From the NCBI GenBank assembly GCA_027186245.1, contig CP114484.1, positions 12,844,001-12,908,000 on the forward strand: 64,000 bases of DNA. The letters run 5' to 3'. The notes beneath the pieces were generated by a model that was not told where the DNA came from, did not search any database, and worked only from the letters and a program-made list of their open reading frames with translations. Below, in pieces: positions 11,299 to 23,208 of this stretch. The stretch comes from Coriaria nepalensis (lineage: Eukaryota; Streptophyta; Magnoliopsida; Cucurbitales; Coriariaceae). The translations under genes and the position numbers were made by a program. Position 1 is the first letter of the stretch, and the number at the start of each line of letters is the position of its first letter.

Positions 11299-13168
11299 TC
11301 ATGTTTGCATTTCGCAAGCAAGATCGAGCTTAGAAGGTTTCTGAACATGCTGTGAAATATTCTTTGCAGCATCCTTCCACCGAGAAATCTCCATTTCCTT
11401 CTCGCGAATCTCCTTCTTGGCAATCTCTAAAGCAGTTTCTAGCTCTTTTATCCGTTCTTGATGTCTTGCTTCCGCCAGTTCATACAACCTTCCCTGTAGT
11501 TCAACGGGAGAAACTCCGTTTTGCATCTCAACATCTTCCTCTTGTGGGTCAATTACTTCTCCAGAATTCATGAAGGACTTAATCTCCTTTGCATTCTGCT
11601 ATTTCTCAAACATGAAAAATTCAGAATTCAATAGCTTAGTTCAAATAAAAATTTATTTCACCAATATTCAATTTTCTTTTTCTAGAACCAGAAAAGGTTG
11701 GTTCTGAATAGTAAATGGAAGTTGAAAGTGTCCTCCCAATACAATGTAACTTGCTCATTTTTCTGGTGAGTTAAGAAAAATAGGACCCAAAAGGTTTTAG
11801 TTGAACATGCATTACCTTGATCCTTAGATGTGCAGAAGAATGTTCCGAAGAATCTTCTGCTTCCAAGTAGAGTTGCAAATGTTCGAATTCAACTTCAAAT
11901 TCTGCCTCAAGTTCATCAATTACTTCTACACATCCCCCTTCTTCAGGCAACTCGGATTTTGGTGGGTAATTGGAATCTCTAGAATCATATTGGAGATCGG
12001 ATGAGGAACATGAAAGATAAGGACTTGACTGAAATGGCTTAAAGAGACCATCTTTCTTTTCTAACCCCTCTTTAACATTTTGAAGTAGCGTTTCCATTTG
12101 TGAACGCAACTCCACAATCTTAGAAAGTTCATTTTTACTTGAGAAAAGGATATATAACAAACTGCATCCAATCCCCAAATTGAATGACCCATCTCTCCAA
12201 CTCAGTCCTGTAAATATGCAAGATGTAAATACAGTTGAATCATACATGTATAGTCATCTATAGATACCCAAGGACAGTATGAGTAATATGAGAAAAACTA
12301 GAGTGAAGAGTCCAACAGTTGAAAATGAAAACAGTGAGAAGAGAATGATGAATAGACATAACATGGATATCCAATGGCTCAAATCTATCAGATTCAGTTA
12401 AATGGACAATCGATCAGTTTATCCTTGCATCAGTTACTAAAACTACAAAATGATGCTGGGGGCAAGAGTAATGCAAGTAATTGAAGAGCTTGAACTGCAT
12501 ATAAAAAAGGAATTGAAGAACTTATGTGCTAATATTAGGTTGCATCTACACGCAAATTCACCACAAGACCCTTAAGAAAATAAGATATTGTTGCAGATTG
12601 CAGTTAATAGAGCCTGACCATCAATAGAGTTTGCATTCATTTTGAGAACCTAAATCAGTAGCTTACTCAATAAAATCAACACATAATCTAAAATCTCAAA
12701 ATGAAAATAAAGTATTTGGCTTCAGATCATCATTATCAAATCAGAGCAAAGAGGTAGAGGATAACGAAAGTGAAGCTTCTCACCTAATTTCTCGGTATCC
12801 AAACCCGGAGACGATGATTCACCACCATTGAAACCATCCATCAAACACCTCTCAGACGTCGAACCACCGCCAGATCTTCTCGCCTCTTCCTCTATCTTAT
12901 TACATTCTTTCTCGACTCTCCTCTCTTTTGCTCGCCTCAACGACGCGATCCAACGACCTATAATCCGCCGCGGAGACAAACACTGCGAGATGGTGGACCC
13001 CTCTCTTCGGCGCTCTCCTATGCCACCCATCCCAAACTCCTGTGCAGAATCCAAATCGCCGTCTTCCTCTTCCTCTTCCTCTTCAACCGCTAAAATATCA
13101 GCGACGAGAAGACGGCGGTTTCTAGAGGTGCAGAAGTTGAAGGGTTTAGCGGATACAGAGACCCCCAT
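11299..13168 (-). CDS. POLAR-like protein (stomatal asymmetric division family)
   Basis: Arabidopsis POLAR marks and scaffolds the polarity crescent during asymmetric division of stomatal lineage cells and recruits GSK3-like kinases. Three exons on the minus strand join to about 358 residues: 13168-12784, 12207-11816 and 11598-11299. The N-terminal part is basic and acidic low complexity with an EEEEEEED run. The middle has RDGSFNLGIG and the ELSKIVELRSQMETLL helix, then an acidic ELEAEFEVEFEHLQ coiled stretch. The C-terminus has SPVELQGRLYELAEARHQERI followed by a long charged coiled coil ending at CEMQT. These blocks match my recollection of POLAR and POLAR-like proteins, but the family is fast-evolving. 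Whether this locus is POLAR itself or a paralog is not settled. It lies beside WRKY and NPY genes, as in Arabidopsis chr4. Confidence 0.7.
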
Positions 13169-13866
13169 AAGGCAGTGTTATTATTGCGGCGAAGAAGAGA
13201 GAGGAGAGAGAGAGAGGCAGAGTGGAAATTAAATTGTGAAGTTGACTGGAGAGAGAGTGAGAGCCGTTTTAAATTGTGAAAGGGAAAGGGAGGGAAAATG
13301 GTGGCGGGGAGCGGGCTTTCTTAATTTCCAGTATTTATGAGAAACGGAAATATAACTATTCCTGTTTTTGCAATAGGCCGGCCCATATGGATAATCCAGC
13401 CCAACTGATCCAAGTTGTATTCGACTCAGCTGGATCGGCCCAAAATAAGCCCAATAAGCCTAGTTCAATATGTCATACTTGGCTGTATGGTATACGTCAA
13501 ACTTGGAATCAGTTGTTACGAACTTACGAGATGCAAATTGTATTTGAATTTCCAAACAAGACTTTGATTTCAAGCTAATTAATCACAATTTAATCCCAAT
13601 ATATATATACGAAATAAAGAAGCAATTTAACACAACAACCCACGAAATTTATATGAATGATTAAGATTTAATTAGCATTTATCATTAATTAAATATTATT
13701 TGACTCAGCCTGTCTATAATCCTTCCCGAAATGGCTGTTGCTAGTAAATCTGTGAGCTTGATGTCTACTTGTCGTTTCGTTGTCGATGCCGGTCCGTTCG
13801 ACATGTAGCTTCATACCGTCACACGGCACTACTTCATCCTCTGGCTATATCGAATTACCAAGAACA
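13169..13866. other. Spacer with POLAR-like promoter and decayed WRKY tail
   Basis: The first part is the promoter and leader of the POLAR-like gene, with GA-rich sequence and site II elements. Positions 13685-13803, read on the minus strand, hold an open frame resembling the C-terminal tail of group IIa WRKY proteins, out of frame with the WRKY gene that ends at 13867. Confidence 0.5.
13379..13453 (-). promoter_or_regulatory. Site II (TGGGCY) cluster upstream of POLAR-like gene
   Basis: Four copies read on the minus strand as TGGGCC or TGGGCT: 13380-13385, 13398-13403, 13437-13442 and 13448-13453. Site II elements bind TCP factors and are typical of genes active in dividing cells. They lie about 210-285 bp upstream of the start codon, in the correct region for a core promoter. 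Functional use is inferred. Confidence 0.5.
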
Positions 13867-14895
13867 TTAATCCTTTGATACTAAAGAAAAGTGACGAGCA
13901 GTTGTAGTACTAGAAATGGTGTGATTATGATCTCCTTCGTAAGTTGCAACCAAAACGGATGGATCATCCACACTTCTTTGCACCTTAATACATCAAGAAG
14001 AGCTAAATTAGTTGGATTTTCATTTTTTTTCTTCTAATTATTAATAAATAAATGATAATTAAAGAAAATTAATAGATAAGTACTTTCTTCTTGACCGAGC
14101 AGCCGGAATGTGAGAAAGAGCACTTGTAGTAAGCTCTAGGAGATGGATTATCTTTCGTAACTTTCTGTCCATATTTTCTCCAATGATATCCATCACTCAC
14201 AACCTTAATATATATAGTCAAAACAATTAGTATATATATTACATATATACGTACCAAACATTTGTGTGTACGTAGTTACAGGCATGGATATGTTATTTGT
14301 ACATACCAAGCTCGGATCGGATGGATCGGTTCGTACCAAAACCCTCACAACTTTTGGCTTCAAGTTCTGTTTAGGCCTTTTAGAGGACCAGTATTTGTAC
14401 TCCCGATCATTATCAGACATAGAACTAGTACTATAGCTGGACTGGAATTGGTCGCAATGATGATGATGAATCTCCGATCGGCAAATCCCAATTAAATTAA
14501 CAATATTTCTATAGTCCTTGCCTTCTTCTACTAATTTTCTTTTTCTTGAACATTGATCTAAATTATGGATATTATTATCACTATCACTAGGGTTGTTGAC
14601 TATCAAATCTATAACCTTCTTATGCAAATCAATGTAATTTTCGCATATAACGCCTAACGCCTCTATTACCTTCTTGTTCTGCGAGTTCATGTAACTTAAC
14701 TTTTCAGCCAACACATTTAATTCCTGCTTAAAAGAATTGATTATATATGAAATCAATGGATTATACAAATTAATGAAAGAATAATGAAATACTTACCGGA
14801 GACTTCTCAATCATGTGGTCGTGTTCGGGATTGAGATTAAGGTCGAGATGAGAGTCGAGTGCCCATTTCGATGATTCCAAATTTGACAAAATCAT
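13867..14895 (-). CDS. Group IIa WRKY transcription factor (WRKY18/40/60-like)
   Basis: Group IIa WRKYs bind W-boxes and modulate salicylate, jasmonate and ABA defence responses, often as homo- or heterodimers through an N-terminal leucine zipper. Four exons on the minus strand: 14895-14797, 14726-14307, 14203-14084 and 13983-13867, giving about 251 residues. There is an [10 protein letters not shown]-like motif near residues 15-25, then a heptad-like helix ([19 protein letters not shown]), then basic RKRK and KRPK. The DNA-binding domain reads [25 protein letters not shown] and continues to [10 protein letters not shown]. Two oddities occur. The zinc-finger cysteines are C-SFSHSG-C, six residues apart rather than five, with 23 residues then H-x-H. 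The protein also stops 16 codons after HNH, lacking the usual tail of roughly 60 residues. Splice sites are consensus and no stop interrupts the frame, so the gene may still encode a protein. Confidence 0.88.
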
Positions 14896-15112
14896 GTCTT
14901 GTATATACTTGCTAGTTTGAAAAGAGAAAGAGAGTGCATGAAATTGGAAAAAATACCTAGTCTTATCCCCTCTATATATAATGTGGTAATTCAATAACTA
15001 GACTTGTCAATGATATTTAGTATATTCTATAATGAAAAAAAAAAAAGAAAAAGAAATTACCATTATTAAAAAATCGAAAATTCCTCTTAACGTACATATT
15101 CTTTTATTAAAT

Positions 15113-15888
15113 AGTCAATCTACCATTTAGTAATTTACATTAAGATTTGTGAAATAATCTAAAAAGATGATTGGGTGATGGTTGTTACGTGCTATATTAT
15201 TAGACAATCACTCTCAACAACCTCATTTTTGTCTTGTATATTTCTAACTGCAACACACATGTTATTGAACTAGACACGGTCTTGAATCTTTGATACGTTA
15301 ATGCAATAACTAGTCGTTAAGATCAAAAGCTAGTGCCTAAAATGCAGCACCACGCATTGTAATACGGTCAAATTTTCAGGTCATTATTGCAACCTTATCA
15401 TCATCCATCACTTATTCAAAGAACCACAACATGTGAAGATAATAATATTAGAAGAGTATGCTGATTTTTCTCCTCCTCCTCCTTTTACAATGTAATAAAC
15501 ACTAATACTATGTTGCAAGAAATTGTTATGTATCTACTATTACGTCATGGGTATGACGTCATTGCTATGTGATCACCTACATGAGACAGCGAATTGAATT
15601 AATTAATATTGGCCAAAAAAAAAAAAAAACGACTTTGGAAGACTGCAGTTTATAATTTCTTCTTTGAATTATCGATAAGGTTAGACTGGAGTTTCGAAAA
15701 GGAATCAATAAGCGTTAGAATATTGGAAAAGGGTACTTAACCAAGAAGTAATGGTCAAATGGTATTATACTTCGCAACAATTTACACCGTATTACGTGAA
15801 AGACTTTTTTTTCTTACCATGCATTACGTGAAACACTTTCGATATTGATGATATTGAGAGTAAGAAATGTTAATGCTAGTTTAGTCAA
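15113..15888 (-). promoter_or_regulatory. W-boxes and a TGACGTCA palindrome upstream of the WRKY gene
   Basis: Four W-box cores TTGAC(C/T) lie on the minus strand: 15113-15118, 15366-15371, 15753-15758 and 15883-15888. A perfect TGACGTCA occurs at 15554-15561, with a second inverted TGACG core at 15543-15547, giving an as-1-like pair bound by TGA bZIP factors. Group IIa WRKY genes are known to be salicylate-inducible and cross-regulated by WRKYs, so the arrangement fits. Binding is inferred. Confidence 0.45.
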
Positions 15889-16288
15889 GGAGGAATTATT
15901 GAATATATTTTAATTATTTTAATCGATTAATTATTATATTAATTTTATATAACATATCAAATTTATAAATAATAGTAATAATATAATAAATATAATTCAA
16001 AATTTTTCTACTTAAATCTCTCATAAGTCATACGTTAATAAATTTTATGACGTAATGGGACGAACTCAGCAACAACACGTCACAGGGTTTATGTAATATA
16101 TATATATATATATTTATATATATTTATATTTACTTTCATAGTCGCACTTGTATTTTGAATTTCTACATTTGACGACGGCCATGCACGTCTTAAGTGAATT
16201 TATTATTTATTTTTGGGGCGAGGCTTGTTCCATTTTTCTTTGGGTTTTGCGTAAGTCCATGTTAGACCCTTTTTTGTTAAACGCTAGA

Positions 16289-16336
16289 TGGGCCCATTGG
16301 GCTATAACTGTAGCCACAAGTTGGACTGCGAGCCCA
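16289..16336 (+). promoter_or_regulatory. Site II elements upstream of TAF5
   Basis: TGGGCCCA at 16289-16296, TGGGCT at 16298-16303 and an inverted copy AGCCCA at 16331-16336 lie 170-220 bp before the TAF5 start codon. This is typical for housekeeping plant promoters. Function is inferred. Confidence 0.5.
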
Positions 16337-16508
16337 AGAACTGAGACCTAAATAGTGCGAATTTGCAACTCTCGAATCGAACCAACTTGCGAGCGAAAGA
16401 GGAAGAAACTACGTATAAGGAAAGCGAGGGAGAAGAGAGGGGAGGAAAAAGAGAAGAGTGAGAACTCCGAAAATCTGCCAAAGTGAAGGATTATAACCTG
16501 AAAGAAGA

Positions 16509-19500
16509 ATGGAGGAAGATCAAATAGAGAGGTTCGTGTCTGCATACTTGAAGAAGAAAGGTTTTAAAGAAACAGAGCAAACTTTTCTCGAAGAGCTCCG
16601 TCACAACAAAACCAACTCTTCTTCTTCTATTGACGTCGACTTGGCCAAGCAATTCCTCGCCGCCGTTTCGGAGTACTTGCTAGCTCTATCTTTCTTGCCA
16701 ATTTTGATTTGCTTTTGAAATTATGGTCTGGCAGTGTGTGATTCTTTTCTCTGTAGTTCAGTAATTGGATTTTACTTTTTATTTTTATTTCAAGAGTGTT
16801 ATATCTGTTTTTTGGAAGTTCAGTAATTTGAGATATTTACTAGAAAGTTTCTACCTCATTTTGTTGATAGAGTGAGTAGTACGGATTTTGAGTTTTTTTG
16901 GTTTTGTTTTTGGGCTGGATTAGCTAAATATTTCACTGGGCACTTAGTGTTTGACTCGTAATGTGATGAATTGCTCGTTTTAGATCCTCCCATGTTTGTT
17001 GCAGTGTGCGCTCGTCGTTTAATAATGTTTTTCCTTGCCTTCAGATCGAAGAGTATTCCAGCAAGATACCATGAAGGATACAGCAAGCTTAGATCCTGGA
17101 CTTATAGTTCATTAGATTTATACAAGGTGAAATTCAAGTTTATTTTCATCAAAGACTCGTTTTTACATTTCCGGTTTTCTGTTATTCAGTATTGACATCA
17201 CTAATATTTTGAACTATTCAGCATGAGTTGCTTCGTGTGCTTTATCCGGTATTTATCCATTGCTTTGTGGATATGGTGGCAAAAGGGCATATTCAGGAAG
17301 GCAAGTTAAACCCCTGGCACATATATTTCTTGAAAATTTAGACTACTTGCTTTCACAAATTGTCCATCATGGATGGTATGAACTGTTCATTTACAATCAC
17401 TTCTATCTGCAGCTCGAAACTTTTTCAGCACCTTCCGTGAAGACCATGAAATGATGCACTTACGAGACCTGCAGAAGTTGGAAGGAGTGCTGTCTCCTTC
17501 CCATCTAGAGGTTAATTTCTACTGTGAATCTTCTAGTCCATTCTTGTTCACCACATACTTAAATTATCAATTTTCTGTATCTCACAGTCATTAATTTCAT
17601 CAGGAGATGGAATTCGCCCATTCTATACGGCAGAGCAAAGTCAATATTAAGATATGTCAGGTACAGTCCTTGTTCTTCCCCTTTATTTTGTTATATTTGC
17701 CATTTCTGAAACATAGAATAATAGTTACTAGACAAGATGAAAACCCATCTTTCAATTTTCTGACAGTACTCCTCTGAGCTGCTGCTGCAATATCTGCACA
17801 AAACACAATCCACTACAATACTAGGTGTTATCAATGAGCATATTAACTTCAAAGGTTGGACTGCTACCTCATTTACATGGTTTATCTGCTTGTGTCATAA
17901 ACTTTCACTACTGTCTCTTACCACCTTGTCCTGGCATGCAGTTCTTCCTGGCCAACCCAGCTCAATTTCTGATGATGCTGAGTTAGTAACACTTACTGGA
18001 GGCAACCAGGAGGCAGCCAATCAGATAAATAAAAAAGAAGTGCATTGGGGGGTGGGTTGATAAAAAGCCATGATTACAAGATGTTATGTTTATGATTTCC
18101 CTTTTTTCTTTAGTATATACACATTTGCGGTCTCCTTGAAGGGTTTTGGTAAATTTTCATTTTTAATCTTTTAAGCAGAGGTTCACTTTCTAATTAAGTT
18201 CGATAGTGATAGTTTCATCGAAGATACTATCATTTTTCTATGTTAGCTGTCTTTTGGTATTTTTGTTTGTATGTTATAGGTTATTATTGTAATAATCTTT
18301 TGCTATGAGCTTTCCTATAAGAACATTCTGCATTGTTGATGATTGAGTCAACTCTACCAGTTCACATTTGCTGGGGTGTTAATTTTCAGCTATTACTCTC
18401 CTGTTGTTAGTTGCTTGAAGATTCTTTAGAAGAATGCTTGGAGAAGGCTGGTGGTTTGCTTTCAGATTCTGAAAAGGCAGACGGGGAAAACAAAGATGGG
18501 GACATTGATGAGAATAAGGTAACTATATTTTTCAAACGTAGCCTACAGATGATTACATTAAAATTTCAGAGTTATATTTATAGTTAGACTTAGCGGAGTC
18601 TGCTTTGTTCTGAATGAGGAATTTTTCTAAGATTATGCTCCTAATACAGGAAAATTATATGTAATTTCTTTTTCTTTGTCAGAAAAGATCAGTGGAAGGG
18701 GGAAAGCAGGGTGCTTCAATAAAAGAGGTCAAGAAGGACAAGGCAGCCACTGCAACAGCAAAAACGGCTCGCTTTGAGGCTAATGCTGCATCTATGGCCA
18801 CACGAGTCAAACCAGAGCTTACTTTGCCCTTAATGTATTCTCACTGATCCTTTACCTTATTATCTCCCTTCCATAAACATCATAGTTGGCTATCACAGAT
18901 TGCTAATGGTTTTTGGAAAACCGAGTAATGTTTCACAGTGGCTTAAAGAGATGTGTTACCATTGTTATAGTTTTCTTCTCCCTGCAATTGATTTTTTGTT
19001 GGTTTATCCAGTCCAACAGAGGTTGAACAGTCTATTCTTGAAGACTTAAGAAACCGGGTGCAGTTGAACAGTGTCGCTTTGCCATCTGTCAGCTTTTATA
19101 CATTTATCAACACGCATAATGGGTATTGTATTTCTTTAGTTTAGTGTTCATTTCCTCAAGTTTTATTGACATTCATTTTGTGAATATATCTCCTTATTGT
19201 ATTCTAATCTTTATTCTAGTCTGAACTGTTCATCAATATCCCATGATGGTTCTCTGGTCGCTGGTGGATTTTTGGATTCATCCCTGAAGGTTGAGTCTAC
19301 TTTTTGAATGTCCTTGGATGACGCCCTTTCGACATTATGATTTGTTCACTCTCAAAATATTAATGGACAGGTTTGGGATATGGCAAAGCTTGGACAGCAA
19401 GCTGGCAGTTGTAAGTGCTCTTAATTTTTATTTATTTTTATTTTTTAATTCAGAAGTTCTGTGATGGTAAAGAATCTTAAATTTCTGACATTTCAAATGA

Positions 19501-21110
19501 GATCCGAACACTTTTCTATTATTTTATATGGGATGTATCAGGTTGTGCTGTCAAATAGGATCCTCTTGTCCATTAACCTTATTCCCGGTCAAATATTTGA
19601 AAATTTACCAGTGCTACTTCAGCTCTTTTGCAGGATGAGAATGACAAGTCTATCGGTGGGGAACGATTGCCAGGCCAAACCAGTGGGAAAAGATCTTGTA
19701 CATTATTTCAGGGTCATTCAGGGCCAGTATACTCAACTACTTTTAGTCCTCTTGGGGATTTTATTCTTTCCTCTTCTGCAGACTCGACAGGTTCCTTTCA
19801 GTTTTATTCTCTTGCTTGCCCTTAGTTCCCTCATCCCAAGGCACCGATCCCTCTCTCTATTGTTGGTCTTTTTCCTTAGTCTGATGTAACTTAGTAACGG
19901 TGGGATGTATATGTTACTCTACTGCAGTCAGATTATGGAACACAAAACTAAATGCCAATCTCGTTTGCTACAAGGGTCATAATTACCCAGTATGGGATGT
20001 TCAGGTAAAGATAAGTCCCAACTCCCGATTCTTCTTTACCTTCTTACTTCTTTTTATTCTGTTAATCGATTTCTTTCCCCTCCTCTCATGCTGCAGTTTA
20101 GCCCTGTAGGGCATTATTTTGCCAGCACCTCACATGACCGAACTGCAAGAATTTGGTCCATGGACAGAATACAGCCTTTAAGGATTATGGCTGGTCACTT
20201 GTCAGATGTAGATGTGAGCACTCTATATTCTGAATTTCTCTTTACTATGATGTTTCCTATTCGCCCTTTTTACCTGAAAGCTAAAATACTATACACCTAT
20301 TATTTAGACCAAACTAAAAAAATTTCAGGGGTCTATTACGTTTTTTGTCAGTGTTTGCAATGGCACGTGAACTGCAACTACATTGCAACAGGCTCAAGTG
20401 ACAAAACAGCAAGATTATGGGATGTTCAAACTGGGGAATGTGTTCGGATTTTCATCGGTCATAGGAGCATGATCTTGTCTTTAGCCATGTCACCTGATGG
20501 TCGATATATGGCGTCGGGTGATGAAGATGGCACAATAATGATGTGGGACCTCTCTAGTGGCCGTTGTGTTATGCCTCTGATCGGGCACACATCTTGCGTG
20601 TGGTCTCTTGCTTTTAGGTAGATTCGAAAGACTGACTTAACGCTCCTCAAAGTATGTATTCCTTGAAATATCAACTGATTGTGGGGATAAAAACAATTCC
20701 AAAATTGCAGTTGTGAGGGTTCTCTTCTTGCATCTGGATCAGCTGATTGTACTGTTAAATTATGGGATGTCAGTTCGAGCACTAAAGTGCCAAAGGCAGA
20801 TGAAAAGTAAGTTATTTTGTTATTTCTCAGTTTAACTTTGAGGGGATGCAATTTCAAAGTTATTAATAAGGTTTGTTGTTTTTATTAGCAAAAGTGGAAC
20901 TGTAAACAGACTCAGATCATTGAAGACTCTACCAACCAAGTCCACTCCGGTTTTCTCTCTGCGGGTAAGTACAAATCCAGATGATTAATTACCAATAACA
21001 ACGATATTGTTTCTCCTGAATGGTATAATCCTCATTCTTCAATTGCATTTGTTAAACAGTTTTCTCGGAGGAATCTTCTTTTTGCAGCTGGAGCAATCTC
21101 AAAAGATTAA
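16509..21110 (+). CDS. TAF5: TFIID subunit 5 (TAF5)
   Basis: TAF5 is a scaffold subunit of TFIID, the Pol II general factor that recognises core promoters. Nineteen exons join without a lesion to about 669 residues: 16509-16672, 17045-17126, 17222-17300, 17413-17510, 17604-17660, 17767-17854, 17942-18051, 18411-18518, 18683-18834, 19012-19122, 19220-19289, 19371-19410, 19623-19790, 19928-20004, 20097-20213, 20352-20617, 20711-20806, 20889-20964 and 21060-21110. Domains in order: LisH-like start (MEEDQIERFVSAYLKKKGF); the TAF5 N-terminal domain (YSKLRSWTYSSLDLYKHELL, LRDLQKLEGVL); a charged linker; then WD40 repeats with GHSGPVYS, GHNYPVWDV, HDRTARIWS, GSSDKTARLWD, GDEDGTIMMWD and GSADCTVKLWD. 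It ends FSRRNLLFAAGAISKD. Intron 3 uses a GC donor (17301-17302). The start ATG is the first in frame with LisH. Confidence 0.95.
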
Positions 21111-21910
21111 TAAGATGGTTGTTACTCCAATTCTTTTCAGGAAGCAGTGATCCTGTACACAATTTCATTTATAAGATGTTTAGCATTTTGGAAAAAAAAA
21201 AATGGACTCTTTCTCTTCTCCACGTTCGTTCAACACAGAAACATTTTAAAAGTGTATGCATGAATGCAGAGATTGAAGAGATGTTGAAAACGAAACACTA
21301 ATGAAGAGATTGTTATGAGTTTACATCCTTTTCATGAGGATAAAACAAGTAACAAAGGTTAAATCCTTTTCACCATCAAAAGTAAAAACAAGGCATTAAG
21401 GCACCCTTGTATTTTCTAGCCACCGACGAAGCCATGAATAGTCAGTATAAGACCAAGTTGTAATGACTGCCACCTGACATTATTTTTTACCCCCATCTTT
21501 TGGGAAAAACAAGTCATAGTCAGTATTTCTTTTTTAATATAACGTGTGATTTTGATATAAATTTATTATATATAATTAAAATATATGAAATATTATTCAT
21601 CTAAAAATTGATCTAAAATGAAATTGAATATGATTAGAAACAAATACACACGGAAGACTATTATCCTTAACAAGTATTATAGATAGAAATTAAATATATT
21701 TAGAGGGTTTGGGATTATATCGAGTCTACCGCTTAAAATATATTACATCATTTAAATATATGATCGGGACACTCAAGTCCCTCTCCGTTGCCAATCCTTT
21801 GTAAGAATCAGATACATCCTTCTGAAAAATTACTCAGCCATCGCCTGCGAGGAAGAAAATAACTTTGCCCATCTACCTAACATGTTATTTATTAACTTCA
21901 CACCATATAC

Positions 21911-21947
<37 letters not shown>

Positions 21948-22924
21948 CTTTTAGTTTCTGCAGTCCTGAATCGTACAGAAAGGTATTCATCAATACATCT
22001 TCAGTTCGTTTGTATCTCCCGTGATTATTGGGGGGTTACTGACTTGCGTAGGTTCTTGAGAACAAACGATCCCATCAGATAGAAGATGAAGTCAGCTGCA
22101 TGAAAATGAAAGAAGGAGGGAGGACTGAGGGGGAGGGAGGCATAGAAGAGAAGAGAAGAGAAGAGAAGAGAAGAGAAAGAAAGGTAGAGTGTTTCTGGTA
22201 ATTTTATTATAACTAATTGTAGGACCATCCTAGTATTTACCTGATCAACGGTCCTCGCCCTATCCTATATCTATCTACCTACCACTACACTACTACTACT
22301 ATACGATAAGCTATAATATCTGATAACCTGCTTCCTATACGCTTGGCTATAATAAACACCTTTTTTTTCTTTTTTTTTCTATTAACAAAATAATAAATTA
22401 GGTTTAACTATTTAAAAAAATTATTTTATTGGACTTAAAGTCTCTAATTTTAAAATTACTTAAAAAATTTAAGCAATTTCGTTAGTCATTCTAATTTAAC
22501 AATCCAACTAATTTTGTCTCCAACCCATTTTATTTTTGGTCAAAATAAAACCTATCTAATTCTTATTTTATTTTAGTTTTCCCTTCTTTTCTTTTTCTAG
22601 GGACTTAAAATTGAATTTATAAAATTTATAAGGACTTCAATTTAATTTTAAAAGTTATAAGAACCTAAACCTAGTAAAAAAAAAATTTAACGTGATAAAG
22701 TCTAATTTATTCTGAATCGAAAAAAAAAGAAGAAGAAAAATCCGGTTTTTTTAGCCCTAATTCCGCACAGTAAATGGACCGCCATGAAAAGTCACGCTAC
22801 TACCATAACGTGTGTAAACCCTAGCTAACTCGAATCCTAAACAATATATACTAACTGCAGAAGACGTACTTACTTCCTGTAGAGAGAAACGAGTCGGGCT
22901 GGGGGAGGATGAATTTTGACCCGG
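21111..22924. other. Intergenic region between TAF5 and MIR156
   Basis: TAF5 3' flank, an AT microsatellite at about 21915-21942, six AGAAG units at 22145-22178, AT-rich spacer, and from about 22750 sequence just 3' of the MIR156 hairpin. No protein-coding gene was recognised. Confidence 0.5.
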
Positions 22925-23025
22925 AAAAAGGGAATGACGGAAAGAGCAGTGAGCACACAAAAGAGAGAGCATAAGGGTTTATACTAAGTGCCTCTGTGTG
23001 CTCACTCTCTTCTGTCAATCTCTAC
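22925..23025 (-). ncRNA. MIR156: MIR156 precursor hairpin
   Basis: On the minus strand, 23017-22998 reads TGACAGAAGAGAGTGAGCAC, the exact 20-nt mature miR156. It is on the 5' arm. The opposite arm at 22954-22933 reads GCTCACTGCTCTTTCCGTCA plus TT, nearly the known miR156 star of Arabidopsis MIR156A (one C in place of T). The stem extends inward with CACAC pairing GTGTG and AGAG pairing CTCT, closing a loop of roughly 25-30 nt. miR156 cleaves SPL transcription-factor mRNAs and holds plants in the juvenile phase. The hairpin lies upstream of PDS5C-like on the same strand, matching the Arabidopsis MIR156C-PDS5C neighbourhood, and the SDF2 neighbourhood of MIR156A. The primary transcript ends are not determined. 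Confidence 0.95.
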
Positions 23026-23208
23026 GTCCGGCCATGATCAAACAACAAACACTGCGGACAAGAACTGCATATTATATGCATTATATGTGACCTTTAAACC
23101 TAGAGAATGATGTTGATATATGAAGAGAAGGAGAAGAAGAAATAATTAGAGGCTTGGTAGGAACTTGAAAATAGAGAAGAGGAGCCAGATCTGACAATGA
23201 CAGGCTCA

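Larger units (their letters stand above)
14896..16508. other. Divergent intergenic region between WRKY and TAF5
   Basis: Shared upstream region of two divergent genes. It contains the W-box and TGA motifs, AT-rich spacer near 15890-16000, a TA microsatellite at about 16096-16112 and the TAF5 proximal promoter. No additional gene was recognised. Confidence 0.55.

Noticed and set aside
12828..13232. 134-codon plus-strand Ser-rich frame
   Set aside because: Antisense shadow of POLAR-like exon 1 (the EEEE run reads as SSSS).
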